From assembly GCF_014696105.1 (NCBI RefSeq), contig NZ_JACJPO010000038.1:248001-312000 (forward strand): a DNA stretch of 64,000 nucleotides, given 5' to 3'. The notes beneath the pieces were generated by a model. It did no database searches. It saw only the letters and a list, made by a program, of their open reading frames with translations, and was not told the origin of the DNA. This DNA is from Microcoleus sp. FACHB-1515 (GTDB lineage: Bacteria; Cyanobacteriota; Cyanobacteriia; Elainellales; Elainellaceae). Below, one piece after another: positions 45,532 through 52,673 of this stretch. The first letter of the stretch is position 1; the number at the start of each line of letters is the position of its first letter. A program made the position numbers and the translations under genes.

Positions 45532-45978
45532 TTAAGGTAGCTGATTCAAACGATAGGCTTTGCTGGCTAGCTGGACAAGTTTTCGATTGGCCTTCTCCAA
45601 GCATTGCGCAATCACAATCACTTCTTTCCCAGCCTGTTTAAGTTTGCGAACAAGCGTTTTGAAGTCGCCATCTTCAGACACTAAAATTACCGTTTTGATG
45701 CTTGGATCATTCACAATAAATTGTTCGCAGTCAGCAATGAGTTTTCGATCGGCGTTGTTTTTGTTGCTTTTTGAAGCGGGAGCATTCGAGCAACGGAAAC
45801 TCAAATTATCGAAAAGTTCTTCCCATTTAGCTTTTTCGCATCGCCAATGTGCATACACATTTTTGTAGCTGACTGTTCCAATTGTTTGAGCAAAGCTGAT
45901 GAGTTTTTCAATTTGCTCTTTCGCACTTGCACGAACGTTCTGCCAATCCCAAAGAATTGCCACATTCGACTTAATCAT
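45532..45978 (-). CDS. NYN-domain (PIN-like) nuclease family protein
   Basis: A 148-residue single-domain protein of the NYN/LabA type. Acidic residues expected for a PIN-like Mg2+ site are visible in ILWDWQNVR, NADRKLIADCEQF and ILVSEDGDFKTLVRKLKQAG. NYN proteins are thought to process or degrade RNA; cyanobacterial relatives include LabA and LabA-like proteins tied to clock output. It is first in an operon with RNase III, which strengthens an RNA-processing role. GC content is low compared with neighbours. Confidence 0.87.
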   Translation of the reverse strand: MIKSNVAILWDWQNVRASAKEQIEKLISFAQTIGTVSYKNVYAHWRCEKAKWEELFDNLSFRCSNAPASKSNKNNADRKLIADCEQFIVNDPSIKTVILVSEDGDFKTLVRKLKQAGKEVIVIAQCLEKANRKLVQLASKAYRLNQLP

Positions 45979-46525
45979 GATTCACCTCAGTAAATTTGAG
46001 GCAGCATCAGAAATCAACTTGTATCAACAAAGCAAGCGCTCCAAAACGCTTGAAAGTTTGCTCTGAAGAGCGTTGATTGTCGTCTCAAACTCGCAATACC
46101 ATTAAGCCTCAAACCACCATAGAGTTGCTAACTTGACCTAATATTCATGCTCTGAAAAAACTTCAAGCAGTCAAAACTGGTTCACTGCTTCAGAATTTGA
46201 CCAAGCTAAATGTTAGACCAAGGTAAAAACTTTATGGTGAGTCAAGGTTCAGTGGTGCTGCTCATGAGACGAAAATCCAAGCATTACGCTTGACTTTAAT
46301 CTCTGCTAGCTGCATTGAGCAAAAATTTAGCACTGCCGTTCTGCTCTTGTCAAGGTCTCAACTGCGATCGCCTCAGCCTTCGAGCAACGGGAAGCCCCGA
46401 AAATGCGCTAAAATTGTAGGAGCGAATGGCGGTATTTGGCAAGTATTTCGAGGTTGAATCGGAGCGATCGCTCAGCCTCGTCCGCTAGCGAAACAAAGAG
46501 CGCAACGTTTGGAGTTTTTACCCGT
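45979..46525. other. 547-base region upstream of gyrA
   Basis: No gene is supported. It is AT-rich up to about 46.35 kb. A hairpin without a T-run lies at 46165-46190 (AAGCAGT/ACTGCTT). TAAAAT at 46409-46414 is a possible -10 element for gyrA, giving a leader of about 100 bases. Confidence 0.5.
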
Positions 46526-49093
46526 ATGACTTTTTCCCAGGAGCCGACGCAAGAGCGGATTATTCCAACTGATCTGCGGGGTGAAATGTCCCGGTCTTAC
46601 CTGGAATACGCGATGAGCGTCATCGTCGGTCGAGCGCTGCCCGATGCCAGAGATGGCCTCAAGCCCGTTCACCGTCGCATCCTCTACGCCATGCACGAAC
46701 TTGGCTTGAGCGCCGATCGCCCCTTCCGAAAGTGCGCCCGTGTGGTTGGGGAAGTGCTGGGTAAATATCACCCGCACGGCGACACCGCTGTTTACGACGC
46801 TTTGGTGCGGATGGCGCAAGATTTTTCGATGCGAGCGCCGCTGATTAACGGACACGGCAACTTTGGCTCGATCGACAACGACCCGCCCGCCGCGATGCGA
46901 TACACCGAATGTCGCTTGCAGGCGTTGACTTCCAATGCTTTATTGCGCGACATCGAAGCCGACACGGTGGATTTTGGCGACAACTTTGACGGGTCGCAGC
47001 AGGAACCGCTGGTCATGCCCGCCCGGATTCCGCAGTTGTTGCTGAACGGATCGTCGGGGATCGCGGTCGGCATGGCGACAAACATTCCACCGCACAACTT
47101 AAATGAACTGATCGACGGCGTGATCGCGCTGATTCAAAACCCAGAGATCACCGATCTGGAGTTGATGCAGCACATTCCTGGCCCCGACTTTCCGACTGGC
47201 GCTCAGATTTTAGGAACCAGCGGCATTCGCGAAGCCTACACGACCGGACGCGGATCGATCACGATGCGCGGCGTGGCGACGATCGAAACGATCGAACAGC
47301 GCGGCAGACCCGATCGCGAAGCGATTATCATCACCGAATTGCCGTTCCAGACGAACAAAGCCGCGATGATCGAGCGGATCGCCGAAATGGTGAATGAGCG
47401 CCGACTGGAAGGGATTCGCGATATTCGCGACGAGAGCGATCGCGACGGAATGCGAATTGTGATCGAACTGCGCCAAGACGCTTACGCTCGCGTCGTCCTG
47501 AACAACCTCTATAAGCAAACGCCGCTGCAAGCCAACTTCGGCGTGAATATGCTGGCGCTCGTCAATGGCGAACCGCAGCTTTTGACGCTGAAGCATTTCC
47601 TGCAAGTCTTCCTCGACTTCCGCATCGAAACGATCGAGCGTCGCACCCGCTACGAACTCCGGAAAGCCGAAGAACGCGATCATCTCTTGCAAGGCTTGCT
47701 GATCGCATTAGAAAATCTCGATGCAATTATCGATCTGATTCGTCATGCCGCCGATGCACCCACTGCTCGCGTCGAACTGATCGAAACTTACGGACTCTCG
47801 GAAGCTCAAGCGGATGCGATCTTGCAGATGCAGCTACGCCGTTTAACTGCGCTGGAAGCGGAGAAGATTCAGCAAGAACACGAAGAATTGCAGCGTCGGA
47901 TCGCGGATTTGCAAGACATTCTCGATCGCCGCGAGCGTGTTTTGGAAATTATCCAAACCGAAATTAGCGAACTGCGATCGATGCACGGAACGCCGCGCCG
48001 CACCGTGATCGAACACACGGACGGCGAACTGGGCGACATCGATTTGATCGCCAACGACCAAGCCTTGATCCTTGTGACCGAGCAGGGCTACGTCAAGCGA
48101 ATGCCCGTCAGCGAATTTGAAGCGCAAAGCCGAGCCACACGCGGCAAGGCCGGAGCGAAGATGAAGGAAGACGACAACATCGAACACTTCTTCACCTGCA
48201 ACGACCACGACAGCGTGTTGTTCTTCAGCGATCGCGGCGTCGTCTACAGCCTGCGAGCCTACCAAATTCCGATCGCGTCTCGAACTGCGCGAGGTGTGCC
48301 GATCGTGCAAATGCTGCCGATCCCGCATGTTGAGAAAATTACCTCGATCGTGCCTGTGAGCGAATTCACGGACGACGAATATCTCGTCATGCTGACGCAA
48401 AACGGCTACATCAAGAAAACGGAACTCTCGGCCTTCAGCAACATCCGTGCCAACGGTCTGATCGCCATTTCGCTCGAAGAAGGCGATCAGCTACGCTGGG
48501 TGCGTCGCGCTCGTTCCGAAGACAGCGTGATTATCGGATCGCGCAAAGGCATGACCATCCACTTCCGCGCTAACCAAGAGCAACTGCGGCCTCTGGGCAG
48601 ACCGACGAGGGGTGTCCGCGCCATGTCTCTGCGCGAAGGGGACGAACTGATCAGCATGGACATTCTGCCGAGTCAAGTGGCCGATATGGTCGCCAGTGCC
48701 GCCGATGCTGAAGTCGAGTCGGAAGCTGAAGACCTCGATCTCGCCGCACCGAGCAATCAAGGCCCTTGGGCACTGGTGATCACGATGGGCGGCTTGGGCA
48801 AGCGCGTTCCGGTTTCGCAGTTCCGCCTGCAAAATCGGGCGGGCATGGGTCTACGCGCCATCAAGTTCCGCAAAGCCGCTGACCAACTTGCTGCCCTGCT
48901 AATCGTCAATGACGAAGACGAAATCATGATGGTGTCGAGCCGAGGCATCATCATCCGCCAAGCCGTCAACGCGATCTCCTGTCAGTCTCGCGCCGCAACA
49001 GGTGTCCGCGTCCAGCGCTTAGACGAAGACGACGCGATCGCCGCCGTTGCGATCGTGCCTCCCTCGCAAGAAGGTGAAGAGGAAGAGGGCTAA
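46526..49093 (+). CDS. gyrA: DNA gyrase subunit A
   Basis: The 855 residues start [20 protein letters not shown]. The winged-helix region has [20 protein letters not shown] and the quinolone region [20 protein letters not shown], with Thr where E. coli has Ser83. The catalytic Tyr is in [13 protein letters not shown]. The C-terminal beta-pinwheel has six repeats of the GyrA type, including [13 protein letters not shown], which fits the GyrA box, and ends in an acidic tail. With GyrB it introduces negative supercoils. ATG 46526 follows GGAG by 11 bases and is preferred over a TTG at 46436. lnt follows 4 bases after the stop. Confidence 0.95.
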   Translation: MTFSQEPTQERIIPTDLRGEMSRSYLEYAMSVIVGRALPDARDGLKPVHRRILYAMHELGLSADRPFRKCARVVGEVLGKYHPHGDTAVYDALVRMAQDFSMRAPLINGHGNFGSIDNDPPAAMRYTECRLQALTSNALLRDIEADTVDFGDNFDGSQQEPLVMPARIPQLLLNGSSGIAVGMATNIPPHNLNELIDGVIALIQNPEITDLELMQHIPGPDFPTGAQILGTSGIREAYTTGRGSITMRGVATIETIEQRGRPDREAIIITELPFQTNKAAMIERIAEMVNERRLEGIRDIRDESDRDGMRIVIELRQDAYARVVLNNLYKQTPLQANFGVNMLALVNGEPQLLTLKHFLQVFLDFRIETIERRTRYELRKAEERDHLLQGLLIALENLDAIIDLIRHAADAPTARVELIETYGLSEAQADAILQMQLRRLTALEAEKIQQEHEELQRRIADLQDILDRRERVLEIIQTEISELRSMHGTPRRTVIEHTDGELGDIDLIANDQALILVTEQGYVKRMPVSEFEAQSRATRGKAGAKMKEDDNIEHFFTCNDHDSVLFFSDRGVVYSLRAYQIPIASRTARGVPIVQMLPIPHVEKITSIVPVSEFTDDEYLVMLTQNGYIKKTELSAFSNIRANGLIAISLEEGDQLRWVRRARSEDSVIIGSRKGMTIHFRANQEQLRPLGRPTRGVRAMSLREGDELISMDILPSQVADMVASAADAEVESEAEDLDLAAPSNQGPWALVITMGGLGKRVPVSQFRLQNRAGMGLRAIKFRKAADQLAALLIVNDEDEIMMVSSRGIIIRQAVNAISCQSRAATGVRVQRLDEDDAIAAVAIVPPSQEGEEEEG

Positions 49094-49097
49094 TCGG

Positions 49098-50624
49098 GTG
49101 GGGGGGTCTGCCGCGATCGCCCTCGCCAGTGGCATCGCAATGGGGCTGACCGTTGCGCCCGTCAATGCCTGGTTTTTGGGCTGGATTGCCCTCGCTCCGC
49201 TGTGGTTTTTGTTGCAGCAAGATCGATCAATTCGATCGCGTCTTTTGCTGGCTGGACTCTGGGGCATGGGCTATCACGGGACTGCGATCGTCTGGATTCT
49301 CGGCCTCCATCCGCTCACCTGGATGGGCGTTCCCTGGCTGGCAAGTGTGGCGATCGCCCTGTTCTGCTGGGTATTCATTGCCTGCTGGGGGGCGCTGCTG
49401 GTGATGAGTTGGGCGATCGCGCTCCACTTTCTGACTCGAAAATCTGGCTCGATCGAGCGTGTTTTGATCGGGACAGCCTTATGGTGTGCGCTCGAAGCAA
49501 TTTGGTCGTCGGGCGCGTTGTGGTGGACATCGCTTTCGCTGACGCAAAGCCCGCATGACCTGGTGATTTTGCATCTGGGACAGATTTCGGGACCAACGGC
49601 AGTCGTGGCGGCGATCGTTGCCGTGAATGGCCTGCTGGCAGAAGGCGCAATTGCAATACCGCAACTCGATCGCGCCCGCAAATATTTCGCTACTGCTTTA
49701 GTGCTCCTTGTCGGATTGCATCTGATCGGCTTTGCGCTGTATAGCCGTCCGATCGCCCGACTTCCCGAAGCGGCAATCAATATCGGCATCGTGCAGGGGA
49801 ACATTCCGACCCGCGAAAAGCTGTTTGACAACGGCATCCGCCGCGCTCTGACGGCTTACACCGAAGGCTATCGCAGTCTGACAAAAGTGAAAAATCCGGT
49901 GGATGCAGTTTTGACGCCAGAAGGGGCATTGCCTTGGCTGTGGATCGATTCCCCTCAGCAAAACTTGCTGTATCAGGCGATTCTCGATCGCAACATTCCC
50001 GCCTGGATTGGCACAGCCGGAAGCGTTCCGGATGGCTTAACCTGGAGCTTGTTCACCGTTTTGGGCAACGGTGAAATTGCGGGACGCTACGACAAGGTGA
50101 AGCTGGTTCCTTTAGGTGAATATATTCCGTTTCGATCGATTCTCGGCGGCTTCATCAATCGTCTTTCACCGCTCGAAGCGTCGATGATTCACGGAGCGCC
50201 AAATCAACAGTTTGCAACGCCGTTTGGACGGGCGATCGGCGGAATTTGCTTTGATTCTGCCTTCGCTTCGCTGTTTCGCAATCAGGCGGCAAATGGCGGC
50301 GAATTTATCTTAACTGCGTCAAATAATGATCCCTATAATGACGCGATGAAGTTGCAGCATGAAGCGCAAGATATCATGCGATCGATCGAAACCGATCGAT
50401 GGGCAGCCCGCGCTACCAATACCGGATTTTCCGGTATCGTCGATCCGCATGGCCGCATCGAGTGGCGATCGCCCTCCAACGTCTACACCGTTCACGCTCA
50501 CACGATCTATCGCCGTCTGACGCAAACGCTCTACGTCCGCTGGGGAGATTGGCTGCTGATTGTGTTGCTAATTGGCAGTGCGATCGCAATTAGCTACGAA
50601 GCGATCGCTTCGCGCAATTCCTGA
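49098..50624 (+). CDS. lnt: Apolipoprotein N-acyltransferase
   Basis: A 508-residue membrane enzyme adding the third acyl chain to lipoproteins. About seven hydrophobic helices (~1-220) precede a nitrilase-type periplasmic domain with the Glu-Lys-Cys triad: LTPEGALPWL, YDKVKLVPLGEYIPF and GGICFDSAFASLF. The residues after the catalytic Cys are Phe-Asp, where the family usually has Tyr-Glu. The start is taken as GTG 49098, just after the gyrA stop with AGAGGG nearby; an upstream TTG at 49047 inside gyrA adds a basic extension. Its 3' end overlaps the convergent mug gene by 31 bases. Confidence 0.88.
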   Translation: MGGSAAIALASGIAMGLTVAPVNAWFLGWIALAPLWFLLQQDRSIRSRLLLAGLWGMGYHGTAIVWILGLHPLTWMGVPWLASVAIALFCWVFIACWGALLVMSWAIALHFLTRKSGSIERVLIGTALWCALEAIWSSGALWWTSLSLTQSPHDLVILHLGQISGPTAVVAAIVAVNGLLAEGAIAIPQLDRARKYFATALVLLVGLHLIGFALYSRPIARLPEAAINIGIVQGNIPTREKLFDNGIRRALTAYTEGYRSLTKVKNPVDAVLTPEGALPWLWIDSPQQNLLYQAILDRNIPAWIGTAGSVPDGLTWSLFTVLGNGEIAGRYDKVKLVPLGEYIPFRSILGGFINRLSPLEASMIHGAPNQQFATPFGRAIGGICFDSAFASLFRNQAANGGEFILTASNNDPYNDAMKLQHEAQDIMRSIETDRWAARATNTGFSGIVDPHGRIEWRSPSNVYTVHAHTIYRRLTQTLYVRWGDWLLIVLLIGSAIAISYEAIASRNS

Positions 50625-51145
50625 TAGACAAGCTGCAAATCTTTGAGCTGATAGTGAGCATTCAAACCGCTGGGATTGGGCAAAACCCAAATTCTCGTAT
50701 TGTGCAGCATTTCGGATTGTTCACCCATCTTCGCTTTCGGCTGATTAAATGCCGTTCGATAGGCACTAATTCCCAGAATGGCTAATACTTTTGGCTGAAA
50801 TCGATCGATCTTCTCCGCTAAATTCACATGACCTTGAATCAGTTCTTCCGGTGCAAGTTCATCGGCTCTGGCAGTGGCGCGATCGACAATATTCGTAATT
50901 CCAAATCCGAGTTTTGGCAAGTCGCGATCTTCGCTGGGAGAGAAGAGGCGGTCGGTAAATCCTGCCCCGTGCAGCGTTTTCCAAAAGCGATTGCCCGGAC
51001 GCGCAAAATGATGTCCGACCACTGCGCTGTAAAGGCTGGGATTAATGCCGCAGAACAGTACCTGTAAATTTGGCGCGATGATATCTGGAACCGTTTGATT
51101 AACGGCGGCCTGAATTTCAGCTTTGGTCGGTTTCGGTAGCGACAT
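50594..51145 (-). CDS. mug: G/U(T) mismatch-specific DNA glycosylase
   Basis: A 183-residue uracil-DNA glycosylase superfamily enzyme of the MUG/TDG branch. Motif 1 is FCGINPSLYSAVVGHHFARP and motif 2 LPNPSGLNAHY, both at the expected ends of the fold. It removes uracil or thymine from G mismatches and etheno-cytosine. ATG 51145 (MSLPKPTKAEIQ) is chosen over an in-frame start at 51214. The gene overlaps the 3' end of lnt tail-to-tail, so transcription of one could interfere with the other. Confidence 0.92.
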   Translation of the reverse strand: MSLPKPTKAEIQAAVNQTVPDIIAPNLQVLFCGINPSLYSAVVGHHFARPGNRFWKTLHGAGFTDRLFSPSEDRDLPKLGFGITNIVDRATARADELAPEELIQGHVNLAEKIDRFQPKVLAILGISAYRTAFNQPKAKMGEQSEMLHNTRIWVLPNPSGLNAHYQLKDLQLVYQELREAIAS

Positions 51146-51198
51146 TTTCGATCGAGTTTGACAGCGGAAAAAGGCGATCGCCTTTCTGCTTGATTGCC

Positions 51199-51308
51199 GT
51201 GAAATCAATTTCACGCCTCAAAGCGAAAACCCGTTCAAACGGGTTGACACAATCGATTCAGTCCGTTTCAACGGACTTCAGCAATTAGCCCGAACTTTAG
51301 TTCAGGGC
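51199..51308. repeat. Array of four consecutive hairpins
   Basis: Four inverted repeats follow one another in 110 bases: GTGAAATCAATTTCAC (51199-51214), AACCCGTTCAAACGGGTT (51228-51245), AGTCCGTTTCAACGGACT (51260-51277) and a GCCCGAACT...AGTTCAGGGC stem (51288-51308). Each closes a loop of 2-4 bases. The second, read on the minus strand, is followed by TTTTC and may end the DAHP synthase transcript. The design resembles multi-hairpin intergenic repeats I know from other cyanobacteria. Confidence 0.8.
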
Positions 51309-51354
51309 ACTCCAGCAGAAATCCGATCGCCTTCTTCCATCATGCCTGACGAGT

Positions 51355-52215
51355 TTAAACAAGCGAAAGGCAAGGTAAACTCCCGGCTTTTGAAGGAATA
51401 GTGCGGCCAACGGCGGTGGCGATCGCTTCCAAACCTTCTGCCAATTCTGCCATCGCATCGAGCGACAAGGCTTGGCGAGCATCCGACACGGATTCTTCGG
51501 GAACCGGATGACATTCGACCATGATGCCGTCGGCTCCGCAGGCGATCGCAGCCCGTGCCAAATCTGCGACGAGTTCGCGCTTTCCCGCTGCATGACTGGG
51601 ATCAGCGATCACGGGCAGATGCGTGATTTGCTTGAGGGCGACGACTGCGCCCAAATCCAGGACGTTGCGCGTGTAGGAATCGAAGCTGCGGATGCCCCGT
51701 TCGCACAAAATCACGTTCGGATTGCCGTGACTGAGAATGTATTCCGCCGCCATCACGAATTCTTCGATCGTTGCGGCCAGTCCGCGCTTCAGCACAACGG
51801 GCTTATCGACTTCCCCCACTGCCTTGAGCAAATCGAAATTTTGCATGTTGCGGCTGCCAATTTGCAGCACATCGGCATACTGGGAAATCGTTTCAATTTG
51901 CGAAATTGCCATGACTTCCGTGATTACCGGGAAGCCGTAGCGATCGCGCACGTTTGCCAAAATCTGGAGTCCTTCCACGCCCAACCCCTGGAAATCATAC
52001 GGCGAGGTGCGCGGTTTGAAGACGCCACCTCGAAGGGCTTGCACGGGCGCAACGGCTAAACGGCTTGCCACCGCTTCCATCTGCGCTGCATTTTCAACCG
52101 AACAGGGACCGCCCACAATCAGAAGATCCTGACCGCCGACCGTGACGCGATCGGACAGGTGCACGATCGATCGGTGGTCGGCATCAATTTTGCGGGCGAG
52201 CTTTGCTTTTTGCAT
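51355..52215 (-). CDS. aroF: 3-deoxy-7-phosphoheptulonate (DAHP) synthase, type I beta, catalytic domain only
   Basis: A 286-residue enzyme condensing phosphoenolpyruvate and erythrose-4-phosphate, the entry to the shikimate pathway. Signature segments are IVGGPCSVENAAQM, ALRGGVFKPRTSPYDFQG, IGSRNMQNFDLLKAV, VVLKRGLAATIEEF, ILCERGIRSFDSYTRN and VIADPSHAAGKRE, which carry the PEP, phosphate and metal ligands. The barrel begins about residue 30; there is no N-terminal ferredoxin-like regulatory domain and no fused chorismate mutase, so feedback inhibition by Phe/Tyr through such a domain is not expected. AAAGGA lies about 12 bases before the ATG. The upstream leader contains two aromatic-codon attenuators. 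Confidence 0.93.
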   Translation of the reverse strand: MQKAKLARKIDADHRSIVHLSDRVTVGGQDLLIVGGPCSVENAAQMEAVASRLAVAPVQALRGGVFKPRTSPYDFQGLGVEGLQILANVRDRYGFPVITEVMAISQIETISQYADVLQIGSRNMQNFDLLKAVGEVDKPVVLKRGLAATIEEFVMAAEYILSHGNPNVILCERGIRSFDSYTRNVLDLGAVVALKQITHLPVIADPSHAAGKRELVADLARAAIACGADGIMVECHPVPEESVSDARQALSLDAMAELAEGLEAIATAVGRTIPSKAGSLPCLSLV

Positions 52216-52247
52216 GACTTGAAGAATTCCTTTGTGGGTTGGACATT

Positions 52248-52278
52248 AAAAAACCCGGAAGCCTTGTCGGTTCCGGGT
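52248..52278 (-). terminator. Attenuator terminator 2 in the DAHP synthase leader
   Basis: On the minus strand ACCCGGAA and TTCCGGGT form an 8-bp stem followed by TTTTTT, a complete intrinsic terminator 32 bases before the aroF ATG. Its 5' arm can pair instead with GGTTCTGGGT (52304-52313), which lies at the end of leader peptide 2. Confidence 0.9.
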
Positions 52279-52301
52279 GGCGCGACTTCACAGGACGACC
52301 T

Positions 52302-52361
52302 TTACCCAGAACCGTTTCGGGGCCAAAAAAAGTAAAAGCCGTAAAAAGAAGCGCGTTGCAT
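52302..52361 (-). CDS. Leader peptide 2 (19 aa, aromatic-rich)
   Basis: ATG at 52361 to TAA at 52304-52302 encodes MQRASFYGFYFFWPRNGSG. Seven of the eight residues from Phe6 to Trp13 are aromatic (Phe x4, Tyr x2, Trp x1). The stop codon lies 24 bases before the terminator stem, and the last codons overlap the presumed antiterminator segment. No good Shine-Dalgarno is visible, which is common in cyanobacteria. The layout parallels pheL-type leader peptides in enterobacteria. It is too short for ordinary gene finding; coding status is inferred from composition and position. Confidence 0.82.
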   Translation of the reverse strand: MQRASFYGFYFFWPRNGSG

Positions 52362-52380
52362 TGAGACTTGGGATTTCTAG

Positions 52381-52414
52381 AAAAACAAAAACCGCAGTGT
52401 TCGGAACTGCGGTT
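52381..52414 (-). terminator. Attenuator terminator 1 in the DAHP synthase leader
   Basis: On the minus strand AACCGCAG and CTGCGGTT form a perfect 8-bp stem around a 9-base loop, followed by TTTGTTTTT. It stands 28 bases after the stop of leader peptide 1. No other minus-strand gene lies between it and the divergent gene at 52674, so it can only act on the leader transcript. Confidence 0.88.
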
Positions 52415-52442
52415 CACTCAGAGGTTCAATCCAAAACTGGAC

Positions 52443-52499
52443 TCACTCCAAGTGAACCTCTCTAAACCAAAAATAAAAGTAGCGCGGCGAAAATTTCAT
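52443..52499 (-). CDS. Leader peptide 1 (18 aa, aromatic-rich)
   Basis: ATG at 52499 to TGA at 52445-52443 encodes MKFSPRYFYFWFREVHLE. Residues 7-12 are six aromatics in a row (Tyr-Phe-Tyr-Phe-Trp-Phe). Its sequence differs from leader peptide 2 except for this composition, so the two are not a recent simple duplication. The 3' codons (AGAGAGGTTCACTTG) contain a segment that can pair with either of two downstream sites, one overlapping terminator 1. A promoter-like TTGACG/TGTTACTGT lies just upstream. No clear Shine-Dalgarno is seen. Confidence 0.8.
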   Translation of the reverse strand: MKFSPRYFYFWFREVHLE

Positions 52500-52529
52500 G
52501 AAGTTAGCCGTAGCTTTACTGATTCCTCG

Positions 52530-52559
52530 ACAGTAACAGACGATCGCAAATCCCGTCAA
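52530..52559 (-). promoter_or_regulatory. Candidate sigma-70-type promoter for the DAHP synthase leader
   Basis: On the minus strand TTGACG (52559-52554) and an extended -10 TG-T-TACTGT (TACTGT at 52535-52530) are 18 bases apart. Transcription would start near 52523, about 24 bases before leader peptide 1. Confidence 0.5.
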
Positions 52560-52673
52560 GCGCTCGATCGATAGCAGTACAGCCGTTCATTCCGGTTCAC
52601 TTTCCGCTTTTTCTGTAAACTATGGGATGGATTCACCGGATGGTTCGTTCACTCCATTCCACTCTAAATCGCC

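Larger units (their letters stand above)
52216..52525 (-). promoter_or_regulatory. Tandem transcription-attenuation leader of the DAHP synthase gene
   Basis: About 300 bases of minus-strand leader hold, in order of transcription: leader peptide 1 (52499-52443), terminator 1 (52414-52381), leader peptide 2 (52361-52302), terminator 2 (52278-52248), and the aroF start at 52215. Both peptides have a dense Phe/Tyr/Trp run near the middle, and both terminators overlap alternative pairings. The expected behaviour is termination when aromatic aminoacyl-tRNA is plentiful and read-through when ribosomes stall. This is inferred from sequence architecture only. Confidence 0.82.

Noticed and set aside
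49047-49097. Extended lnt start (TTG 49047) inside gyrA
   Set aside because: It adds a highly basic stretch unlike Lnt N-termini and overlaps gyrA; GTG 49098 with a nearby AGAGGG fits better, though I cannot exclude the longer form.
51199-51308. CRISPR array
   Set aside because: The repeated hairpins are not identical units with unique spacers; arms differ between hairpins and there are only four.
52420-52461. A tRNA-like T-arm (AGAGGTTCAATCC) on the plus strand
   Set aside because: No acceptor, D or anticodon arm can be built around it; the sequence is explained as the stem of attenuator 1.
52277-52465. 62-codon plus-strand frame rich in Lys/Arg opposite the aroF leader
   Set aside because: It is the antisense of the two Phe/Tyr-rich leader peptides (TTT becomes AAA), which explains its composition; no start signal supports it.
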